In this document: positions 17,368 through 24,057 of the stretch, piece by piece
How the letters are laid out: each line of letters begins with the position of its first letter
How positions within the stretch are numbered: position 1 is the stretch's first letter
NCBI GenBank assembly: GCA_007376295.1
Contig: VMGB01000003.1
Span: forward strand, 118,120 to 182,119
DNA from: Parcubacteria group bacterium Gr01-1014_13
GTDB lineage: Bacteria > Patescibacteria > ABY1 > Magasanikbacterales > GWA2-37-8
DNA length: 64,000 bases
Direction of reading: 5' to 3'
Notes under the pieces: model-generated
The model's database searches: none
What the model was told of the DNA's origin: nothing
What the model saw: only the letters and a program-made list of their open reading frames with translations
Translations under genes and position numbers: made by a program

Positions 17368-17396
17368 AGTCTATACCAAAATGACAGATTAGTCAA
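17368..17396 (-). promoter_or_regulatory. Promoter of the two-gene orphan operon
   Basis: TTGACT (17391-17396), 17 bp, TAGACT (17368-17373) on the minus strand. Confidence 0.7.
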
Positions 17397-17401
17397 TGGT
17401 T

Positions 17402-18496
17402 TTAATACCTCTTGACCATCATACTCTCCAAAATTCCGACCAATAATAAATTTATAACTAAAGAAGATCCGCCATAACTAACAAAAGGCAGGGTCACACC
17501 AGTAACCGGCAAAAGACCTAAATTTGCCCCCGCATTGGTAAACAATTGCGCGAAAAATAAAATCAAAATACCGGTGGCGGTAGCGGCCACAAAATCATCA
17601 TCGGATTTTTTAATTATTAGAATCAAACGCCAGAATATTATGCCAAACAAAACTAAGATGGCTGATACTCCGGCCAACCCCAGCTCTTCGCCAATAACCG
17701 AAAAAATAAAGTCTGTCTGCGCTTCAGGCAAAAATCGCAACTGACTTTGCGAACCAAAACCCAAACCGCGGCCAAATAACTTACCGGCGCCAACCGCAAT
17801 AATCGACTGCGTCACGTTGTAACCGCTGCCCAACGGATCCCGGCCAGGATTAACAAAATTGGCCAAACGATCTTTTTGGTAATCTTTTAAGAAAAAAAAC
17901 CAGCTAGTAACTGCCAGCAGCGCTACACCAGTGACAAGCAAAATTACATAGAGACGGCGCGCGCCCACAGACCAGACCATGCCGAACCAAATAATGCCTA
18001 AAAGTATTGCCGAACCCAAATCCGGCTGTAACATGGTAAGAATTAAAAGTAAAAAAGCTACAATGGCCGTACCAAAGAAAAACAAGGGCCGATCAAATCT
18101 ACGGCCAAAACGAGAAATAATATAGGCGATCATTAGAATTAGTCCGATCTTGGCCATTTCCACTGGCTGAAAAGAAAATCCGCCGAACGAAAACCAACCT
18201 CTGGTGCCGCGAACGGTTTGTCCAAAAATTAAAACGGAAACCATCAACAACAAAGAAAATAGATACCACCACTTGGCCAAATAACGCCAAAGAGTGTGCT
18301 GACTCATACCAGCGACAAACAAAATCACCAAACCGATAGAAAGCGCCAGTAATTGTTTTTTGAAATAAAATAAATTCACGCCGCGTGACAAGTCAACGCT
18401 ATAAATCGCGGCCATGCCCATCAAAATAAGTAAAAAAACAGCCGTAAAAAGCGGCCAATCAAAGCTACGTGGTGATAACTTTTGGAGATTTAACAT
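17402..18496 (-). CDS. rodA: RodA/FtsW-family peptidoglycan glycosyltransferase (SEDS)
   Basis: 364 aa integral membrane protein with about ten helices. SEDS family residues are visible: the long periplasmic loop with GSGYNVTQSIIAVGAGKLFGRG, then QSQLRFLPEAQTDFIFSVIGEELG, and the last helices with GVTLPFVSYGGSS. The protein polymerises lipid II into glycan strands with a partner penicillin-binding protein. It is more RodA- than FtsW-like in length and lacks an FtsW tail, but the split is not certain. Preceded 9 nt upstream by a bitopic membrane protein in the same operon. Confidence 0.9.
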   Translation of the reverse strand: MLNLQKLSPRSFDWPLFTAVFLLILMGMAAIYSVDLSRGVNLFYFKKQLLALSIGLVILFVAGMSQHTLWRYLAKWWYLFSLLLMVSVLIFGQTVRGTRGWFSFGGFSFQPVEMAKIGLILMIAYIISRFGRRFDRPLFFFGTAIVAFLLLILTMLQPDLGSAILLGIIWFGMVWSVGARRLYVILLVTGVALLAVTSWFFFLKDYQKDRLANFVNPGRDPLGSGYNVTQSIIAVGAGKLFGRGLGFGSQSQLRFLPEAQTDFIFSVIGEELGLAGVSAILVLFGIIFWRLILIIKKSDDDFVAATATGILILFFAQLFTNAGANLGLLPVTGVTLPFVSYGGSSLVINLLLVGILESMMVKRY

Positions 18497-18505
18497 AAGA
18501 AGTTC

Positions 18506-19468
18506 CTAGTTTGAACCAGAGGGAGGCGGTGTTAAGAAGACTCTTTCATCATAAACATTTATGATGGGGTAAAGCGCGATTTCACTTATACTTAAACCTG
18601 AGACAAAACTACGAAGATCTACATCTTTTGTTTCTAAAGAATTTATTGAATCCAAATGCAGAGGAAGAATACCAACCATCTCGCCATTTTGCAACAGCGC
18701 CACATAGAAATCCACACCTATGTAGCTATACGGGCTGGCATTGGTAAGTTTAAATTGCACAGCATCGGTGTTGGAACCTTCTTGAGCCAAAGATTTTAAA
18801 AAGACAAAATCGCTAACTTTAAAATTTAACCGGTAGGCCTGATAGCCAAGACTGTTTGGAACGGTGTGAGCCGAAATACGCTGATACTGAATATTTTCCA
18901 AAACAATCACCGGCGCGCTTCCCGCTCCATCTTTTATTCCTAAATAAGCCACCGGCCTGCTTTCTCCCGGCAATAAAAAAGTTTTTTGCGTTGGTGTTTT
19001 TTCACTACCAACAATAAAATAATAACTGAATTTTGCTAAAAATCTGCTGTTTGGATTTACCAGCTCTGCCACAGCATCATATTTATTTTCTCGGCTGGAA
19101 AAAATTTGAGTATTTATAGCTTGAATCGGCTGGGCGCTAAAATGCGGGTGAATACCGGTGTAATCTACCGAAGCAGACAGGCTGTTTTGTACCCGCCGAG
19201 CATCTTCTAACCCCAATAAGTAACTCCCCCACTTCCATAAACCAAAAAGAATAAAAATGCCATCCAAACTAATTAGAGCGATGACTAGTATTTTATAAAG
19301 TAAGGCCTTATGCCGGACGTACCAAAAACCCCATTTTAATTCCTGAGAAGTGAATTCTTGGGTAGGGTCTTCGTATTTGGTGAGATTAATCTTTTTGGCA
19401 ACATCATTTTTTGTAACCGAAGAACTCTTGTCGCCATCATGATTATTTGGGTTATATATATTGAGCAT
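18506..19468 (-). CDS. Bitopic membrane protein upstream of rodA
   Basis: About 320 aa, not recognised. A cytosolic N-terminus of about 50 residues, one membrane helix (LLYKILVIALISLDGIFILFGLW), then a large extracytoplasmic domain with beta-rich segments (NRWK-free, Ser/Asn-rich) such as YRLNFKVSDFVFLKSLAQEG. ATG 19468 is preferred: a TATACT -10 box at 19478-19483 lies just upstream, so the longer frame starting at 19486 would not be transcribed. The predicted leader is about 3 nt. Operon with rodA suggests a cell-envelope role. Confidence 0.75.
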   Translation of the reverse strand: MLNIYNPNNHDGDKSSSVTKNDVAKKINLTKYEDPTQEFTSQELKWGFWYVRHKALLYKILVIALISLDGIFILFGLWKWGSYLLGLEDARRVQNSLSASVDYTGIHPHFSAQPIQAINTQIFSSRENKYDAVAELVNPNSRFLAKFSYYFIVGSEKTPTQKTFLLPGESRPVAYLGIKDGAGSAPVIVLENIQYQRISAHTVPNSLGYQAYRLNFKVSDFVFLKSLAQEGSNTDAVQFKLTNASPYSYIGVDFYVALLQNGEMVGILPLHLDSINSLETKDVDLRSFVSGLSISEIALYPIINVYDERVFLTPPPSGSN

Positions 19469-19484
19469 ACTATATATAGTATAC
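19465..19484 (-). promoter_or_regulatory. Palindromic -10 region of the rodA operon
   Basis: The 20 bp around TATACT form a near-perfect palindrome (GCATAC ... GTATAC with an ATATAT centre) that spans the -10 box, the predicted start site and the start codon. The -35 region is only a T-run. It could be an operator or simply an AT-rich promoter. Confidence 0.45.
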
Positions 19485-19509
19485 ACTAAAAATTGTTTTT
19501 AAAAAAATT

Positions 19510-19536
19510 GTCTCTGCCACATTAGGTGACAGAGAC
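19510..19536 (-). terminator. Intrinsic terminator of the 69-aa membrane gene
   Basis: GTCTCTG/CAGAGAC stem with a run of seven T on the minus strand (19501-19507). Confidence 0.85.
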
Positions 19537-19557
19537 GGACCGGACAACGATACTGGT

Positions 19558-19767
19558 TTAATCCTTTTTTTTGAAGCGCACAACTTTTGCGTTGGGCCTA
19601 TCTCTCTTCAATCGGTAGCGGCGGACAGCCGCTGACAGTAACAAACCAAAGATAATACCAAGCACAACCAAAACGCTGGCCGGAAGGAAAATTCCAATAG
19701 TGAAACAAGCTACCACAAGTCCGATGAGAACCGCCACGACAACAGTTATAATTGCAATAACCCCCAT
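19558..19767 (-). CDS. Orphan small membrane protein, 69 aa
   Basis: Not recognised. Two hydrophobic helices (VIAIITVVVAVLIGLVVACF and VLVVLGIIFGLLLSAAV) followed by a basic tail (RRYRLKRDRPNAKVVRFKKKD), which places the C-terminus in the cytosol. AAGGAG precedes the ATG, with its own promoter (19802-19830) and terminator: a complete single-gene unit between the rodA operon and uvrC. Confidence 0.72.
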   Translation of the reverse strand: MGVIAIITVVVAVLIGLVVACFTIGIFLPASVLVVLGIIFGLLLSAAVRRYRLKRDRPNAKVVRFKKKD

Positions 19768-19801
19768 TAAAAGAACTCCTTGTTGAGATTTTAGCTAGTT
19801 A

Positions 19802-19830
19802 TATATACCACATTATAAACGAAGGGTCAA
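19802..19830 (-). promoter_or_regulatory. Promoter of the 69-aa membrane gene
   Basis: TTGACC (19825-19830), 17 bp, TATATA (19802-19807) on the minus strand. Confidence 0.7.
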
Positions 19831-19845
19831 AATTAGCATGCCATT

Positions 19846-21009
19846 TCATCTGTTAAAACTGTCTTTAAAATAACGCCGACTGCGGGCGCGATTGGCAAAC
19901 CTATGCGCTTCATCCCGCACGGCTTGCAAAGTTCTTTTTATAGTTTCAGCCAAATCTTTGAATGTGCTTTTGGATTTTGGCGGAAAAACCAAACGGTCGC
20001 CATATAATTTAGAAATCCCTAAAAGCGGAACAGCTACCTGCTGTTGCTCAATAACCTTAAAAATATAGTCCACTTGCGGCTTGCCGCCATCAATCAAAAT
20101 CAAATCCGGCTTAGGCCATTCTGTGTGTTTCAGGCGGCGCTCTATCATTTCTTTCAAAGCATCCAAATCATTATTGGTAACCGTTTTTATTTTAAATAAC
20201 CGATACTGGCTCGTATCTGGTTTGCCGCCTGTAAATACAACCATCGAACCATAGACTTCCTTACCGGCAAAATGAGATATGTCATAGCCTTCGATTCGAT
20301 TGAATTTTTGATCCTCTACCCCGAAATCTTCACGGGTAATTAAAGTAACATCTTGAAAATGTTTTAACGCCAAAGCGGCGATCGGATTTTCTTTGACTAA
20401 TTTTTTTAATAATTTGTTTTTTTCACCCTTCAACAACAAAATTATATTATTGATATTTTTTTGATAATCTTGTTTGCTTATCGCGCCCACGCATACGCCC
20501 GGACAAGTGCCGGTTTGATAATTAAAACATGGCTTGCCCGTAAACGTGCAAGTGCTATAAGGGAAAATACGGCGAATAACTTTTAAAGCCCCGCGAACCA
20601 AAGTCAAACTTTGATATGGACCAAAAATTTTTGCCGCTGACGCTGGAAAATTCTTTAGCTCCCGGCCGCGCACCACAATTGGTTTGGGGAAATCTGTTTT
20701 GGGAAAAACAATATAAATAAATGACCGGCCATCTTTGTCTTTGACATTATATTTTGGCCAATGTTTTTTTATCAGATTCGCTTCCAAAATTATCGCTTCG
20801 AGCACTGTGGCTGTCTGCTGATGTTTAATTTTACTGGCCAAACTTACCATTTCGCCGATACGTAAATCAATATCTTTGCGAAAATACTGCAAAACACGCC
20901 GACGCAAAGACGTAGCGCGGCCGATATATAAAATCTCGTTATTCTTATTTAAAAAAATATAAACTCCGGGATCTAGAGGAAGATTTTTGGCTTGGTCTAA
21001 TGTGTTCAT
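19846..21009 (-). CDS. uvrC: Excinuclease subunit UvrC, shortened form
   Basis: 387 aa against about 600 in typical UvrC. The GIY-YIG nuclease domain is complete (GVYIFLNKNNEILYIGRA). A four-Cys region follows (CTFTGKPCFNYQTGTCPGVC). The central UVR segment is degenerate and short (LLKGEKNKLLKKLVKENPIAA). The RNase H-like second nuclease domain starts at IEGYDISHFAGKEVYGSMVVF and includes LILIDGGKPQ. The protein ends soon after RDEAHRFA, so the C-terminal tandem helix-hairpin-helix DNA-binding domain is absent. The ATG overlaps the upstream stop codon (ATGA), coupling it to a surface-protein gene. Confidence 0.93.
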   Translation of the reverse strand: MNTLDQAKNLPLDPGVYIFLNKNNEILYIGRATSLRRRVLQYFRKDIDLRIGEMVSLASKIKHQQTATVLEAIILEANLIKKHWPKYNVKDKDGRSFIYIVFPKTDFPKPIVVRGRELKNFPASAAKIFGPYQSLTLVRGALKVIRRIFPYSTCTFTGKPCFNYQTGTCPGVCVGAISKQDYQKNINNIILLLKGEKNKLLKKLVKENPIAALALKHFQDVTLITREDFGVEDQKFNRIEGYDISHFAGKEVYGSMVVFTGGKPDTSQYRLFKIKTVTNNDLDALKEMIERRLKHTEWPKPDLILIDGGKPQVDYIFKVIEQQQVAVPLLGISKLYGDRLVFPPKSKSTFKDLAETIKRTLQAVRDEAHRFANRARSRRYFKDSFNR

Positions 21010-21902
21010 GGCTGTAAGATATCTTCGGTTTTACCGTTTATCGAAATAACTACACTACTGACATTCTTAAATTGTTTAAGAGTGTTAATTATTTGCAAGC
21101 GGATTACACTTACCCGACAAGACCCTGCCACGCCATTTTGCAATGCTTCATTAAAGTCCACTTTGGCTACCCCTTTATCTATAACCAAACTATTTATCTT
21201 TACGCCCGCATTAAGACTGGTGCTATATCCAGCCAACATTTCTTCATCAGTCGTACCTTTTAATAATTCTTCTAAAGCTGCCTTGGCCACTGCCTGCGTT
21301 TTTGGCAAAAATCTAGTTACGGGAAAAACTTTTTCACAAGTCATCTTTGGGTCAAGATTGTTATTAACGAAATACGCCCGCACTACAGTCTGAGATGAGG
21401 TTGAAAACTTTACCGGTAACCGGAATTCTCTTTCGTAATTAGGCAGACCGCTCGCGTTTTCGTTTTTAAAGACGAGCGTACCAACGGAAGTTTTTGGGTT
21501 GGCAAAGTTTAGACTTGTAGAAAAATTGGTCGGAAACTTCATCCAATCTGTAGTGGCTGTTAAAATTCCCATTGTCACCATTTTGCCATTACCGTCTAAT
21601 AACTGCACTGTACCAACTTGTCCTTCAAAGCCAGTCCATCTATTTTTACCATCTACATGGCCAGAAACGACCAGTGGTGAACTTACCACAGCATTCGCTT
21701 TAGGCGTATTTACGAACAATCCTTGTGAGAGGGTAGTGGTAACAACCGGTACTGGAGTGGAAGTTGGTGTGGTGGTAGTTGTTGGTGTAATAGTTGGTGT
21801 AGTCGAGGTGTCTGACTTTGAATTTTGGTAGTACCAAATACCTAGCCCAACCAAAACTAATACAACCAACGATACTACGGCTACAATTGAGCTTTTTTTC
21901 AT
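21006..21902 (-). CDS. Membrane-anchored Gmad2 + GerMN-domain protein
   Basis: About 298 aa. An N-terminal membrane anchor (SSIVAVVSLVVLVLVGLGIWYY), a Thr/Pro-rich linker of about 35 residues, a Gmad2-like immunoglobulin-fold domain (FVNTPKANAVVSSPLVVSGHV ... FEGQVGTVQLLD), then a GerMN-type domain (TVVRAYFVNNN ... AKAALEELLKGTTDEE ... VAKVDFNEALQNGVAGSC). The start MKKSSIV is chosen by alignment with the tandem copy upstream. The two copies share nearly the same first 30 residues. It overlaps uvrC by 4 nt. An extracytoplasmic role is expected; function unknown. Confidence 0.85.
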   Translation of the reverse strand: MKKSSIVAVVSLVVLVLVGLGIWYYQNSKSDTSTTPTITPTTTTTPTSTPVPVVTTTLSQGLFVNTPKANAVVSSPLVVSGHVDGKNRWTGFEGQVGTVQLLDGNGKMVTMGILTATTDWMKFPTNFSTSLNFANPKTSVGTLVFKNENASGLPNYEREFRLPVKFSTSSQTVVRAYFVNNNLDPKMTCEKVFPVTRFLPKTQAVAKAALEELLKGTTDEEMLAGYSTSLNAGVKINSLVIDKGVAKVDFNEALQNGVAGSCRVSVIRLQIINTLKQFKNVSSVVISINGKTEDILQP

Positions 21903-21903
21903 A

Positions 21904-22392
21904 TTAAAACTTAATTGGTAAAGTGAATTGTCTGTCATTGCTTGGCTCGCCGCTTGGATTTTCATTTTTAAAGACTAATGTACCAGTGGCTGTTGTTGGC
22001 GTAGAAAATGTTAGGGTGACAGCAAAACTAACTGGAAGCTGCATCCAATTGGTAGTAGCTACTAAAATACCGTCTGCTAATATATTGTTATTTGCATCCA
22101 ACAATTTAACAGTGCCTACCTGACCCTCAAACCCGATCCATTTATCTCCACCACCAACGTAACCGGAAATAACTAAAGGTGAGGTCACGACCGTATTGGC
22201 TATAGGGGTATTTACCACTAACCCCTGGGAGGAAGTAGTAGGTGTTGGAGTTGGAGTAGAAGTTGTCGATTTTGTAGTACTTGTCGGTGTAGTTGAGGTG
22301 TCTGACTTTGAGTTTTGGTAATACCAAAGGCCTAACCCAGCCAAAATTAATATAACCAATGATACTACCGCCACAATAGAGCTTTTTTTCAT
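21904..22392 (-). CDS. Membrane-anchored Gmad2-domain protein (tandem copy without GerMN)
   Basis: 162 aa. Same N-terminal anchor (KKSSIVAVVSLVILILAGLGLWYY), same QNSKSDTSTTPT start of a Thr/Ser/Pro linker, and a Gmad2-like domain closely matching the next gene (FEGQVGTVKLLD, VGT/ATGTLVFKNEN). It stops where the neighbour continues into GerMN. The stop is 1 nt before the start of the next copy, so this is a tandem duplication with loss (or gain) of one domain. First gene of an operon ending in uvrC. Confidence 0.83.
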   Translation of the reverse strand: MKKSSIVAVVSLVILILAGLGLWYYQNSKSDTSTTPTSTTKSTTSTPTPTPTTSSQGLVVNTPIANTVVTSPLVISGYVGGGDKWIGFEGQVGTVKLLDANNNILADGILVATTNWMQLPVSFAVTLTFSTPTTATGTLVFKNENPSGEPSNDRQFTLPIKF

Positions 22393-22399
22393 ATGATCA

Positions 22400-22449
22400 A
22401 TGTTAATTAATTAACATCGTATTCTACTCCAATCCTCATTTAAATACAA
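22400..22449 (-). promoter_or_regulatory. Promoter and 18-bp palindrome upstream of the Gmad2/uvrC operon
   Basis: TTGTAT (22444-22449), 17 bp, TAGAAT (22421-22426) on the minus strand. The predicted start site falls in a perfect 18-bp palindrome (ATGTTAATT and its mirror, 22400-22417), placed as an operator would be. Confidence 0.55.
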
Positions 22450-22450
22450 T

Positions 22451-22495
22451 ACCCGCATCAGATATACCCAATAAATTGGGGTTTCTAATGCGGGT
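22451..22495 (-). terminator. Hairpin terminator after the orphan pair at 22.5-24.0 kb
   Basis: ACCCGCAT (22451-22458) pairs with ATGCGGGT (22488-22495), with an inner ACCCAAT/ATTGGGG stem. The T tract is moderate. Confidence 0.65.
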
Positions 22496-22505
22496 CTATG
22501 AAACA

Positions 22506-23036
22506 CTACTTACCATTGTGGATTAAATGTACAAATCGCCCTCTCACCGTACTGGTAAACATGGGTAGAGAAATAATTTCTTGATACAACAACATCATCA
22601 ATGTATCAAACAACTTTTCGGCCGTTTCCTTTTTACAAGAAATTACCCCAGAGGTTCTCTCTACAAAATAGTCTTTTGGCAATGACTGATGATTTTCAAC
22701 CAGGACTTCATCATAATTAGACAAAGTAAGTTGCAGTGGAGGACCTTCTTCCTCTTGGAATACCAGCCCTTCAAGATTAGAGGAAAACTCCGCAATCATG
22801 GCAGTGCAACGGATCTCCCTAGGTGTTGCCCTAGCCAAACTTGGCGCATGCCGAATCTCATGCCGAAACGGCTCGATCCCATCAGTCGCATCAAGCTCTG
22901 CGGGAATAGATGTGGTATCACGGCTAAGAAAATTAGCTAACGATTTACCGAGCACCAACCACTCTTCATGTATTAGCGCAAACCAGTTCTTTATACCCGG
23001 ATCTTCGTCATCATTCTCGCTTTTCGATTCACTCAC
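22506..23036 (-). CDS. Orphan hypothetical protein, 176 aa
   Basis: Not recognised. An acidic N-terminus (SESKSENDDEDP), then a mixed alpha/beta protein with no signal or membrane segment; it contains TLSNYDEVLVENHQSLPKDYFVERTSG. Starts with GTG preceded by AAAGGAG and overlaps the end of the upstream gene by 4 nt, so the two are translationally coupled. Confidence 0.7.
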   Translation of the reverse strand: MSESKSENDDEDPGIKNWFALIHEEWLVLGKSLANFLSRDTTSIPAELDATDGIEPFRHEIRHAPSLARATPREIRCTAMIAEFSSNLEGLVFQEEEGPPLQLTLSNYDEVLVENHQSLPKDYFVERTSGVISCKKETAEKLFDTLMMLLYQEIISLPMFTSTVRGRFVHLIHNGK

Positions 23037-23992
23037 GGTGTATCTCCTTTGGTTGTTTCAGTCTTCTGTTTACAACGAACAAGAATGTCGTCGTGTTGCC
23101 AAAAACTAGTAATTGTTAGAGAGCCGAGGTGCCAAGAACCATTATCTAGTCGAAAAATACGAGGGATTATCTGGGCACCACTACTGCTTAACAAGCGCGT
23201 GCCTGGAAACAGGATGGATTTATTCCAATGTTCGTTGGGGATTTCCGCCGAACGAACAATGATATATTTCGCATCAGCCAGACCAAGGTTTGCCTTCATA
23301 TCAAGCGCACGCTGGCGCATTGTCTTACCCCAGACAGGACTTTGTCCCCTCTCTAAATAGGAGACATATTCCAAATCCTTCATCTCAAACTTAGACGGTT
23401 CGACATTGTCCATAATCTCATACCCATCTTGTACGAGTTCAGATAATGGCAACGCTTTGATTACTCCCACTGCGAAGACAGCCACATGAGGAAAGCCACA
23501 CTCTTCCAACGGATGAAGTATGCCACAGACCAAATTCCGATTTTCCATGGCCAACTGTAAACGATTCCTACCCCTACCACCCATACCAAAAGTATCAGTG
23601 TTAACGATCAAACCATTGAATGGATTAACCCGTGTCGCATTTAAATGCGCCGCGGCCATGCCGGCAATATGTTCGGCTGAACCGAACGAAACCCGGTACG
23701 ACTCTGGTAATCCGCAATCGGTCTTAAATACAGCTAACAATGCTTTCTGTTCGGCCACATTCTTGTTAAGACTATCGAAAAGTGGCACTGGAAGCCACGA
23801 AACAAGGCAATGTTCCTTTATTGAAGGATCACAAACTTCAGCGTGAATCTTCATCTGGTCAGCCACGCCGACCCCATGATGGCTTTTACGAAAACCGTCC
23901 ATGATCTGCAAAGCTTCTGGCTTTGATTTCTTGGCATACTCCATTATCCAAATAACGGCTTCTTTATCAGAAAGAAGATTATATTCGGCCAC
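23033..23992 (-). CDS. Orphan hypothetical protein, 319 aa
   Basis: Not recognised. A soluble alpha/beta protein. Segments that stand out are VSFGSAEHIAGMAAAHLNATRVNPFNGLIVNTDTFG near residue 100-135 and KYIIVRSAEIPNEHWNKS near 245. GTG start with GGAGG six nt upstream, and a promoter of TTGACA-16-TACTAT at 24029-24056. First gene of a two-gene orphan operon that separates the uvrC and uvrA loci. Confidence 0.72.
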   Translation of the reverse strand: MAEYNLLSDKEAVIWIMEYAKKSKPEALQIMDGFRKSHHGVGVADQMKIHAEVCDPSIKEHCLVSWLPVPLFDSLNKNVAEQKALLAVFKTDCGLPESYRVSFGSAEHIAGMAAAHLNATRVNPFNGLIVNTDTFGMGGRGRNRLQLAMENRNLVCGILHPLEECGFPHVAVFAVGVIKALPLSELVQDGYEIMDNVEPSKFEMKDLEYVSYLERGQSPVWGKTMRQRALDMKANLGLADAKYIIVRSAEIPNEHWNKSILFPGTRLLSSSGAQIIPRIFRLDNGSWHLGSLTITSFWQHDDILVRCKQKTETTKGDTP

Positions 23993-24028
23993 TGTTCACC
24001 TCCCGTTAAGTTGTAAAAGAATGTTGTA

Positions 24029-24056
24029 ATAGTACAACAAAAACCGCTTTTGTCAA
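24029..24056 (-). promoter_or_regulatory. Promoter of the orphan pair at 22.5-24.0 kb
   Basis: TTGACA (24051-24056), 16 bp, TACTAT (24029-24034) on the minus strand; GTTGTA and TACAAC flank the -10 box as a short inverted repeat. Confidence 0.7.
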
Positions 24057-24057
24057 T

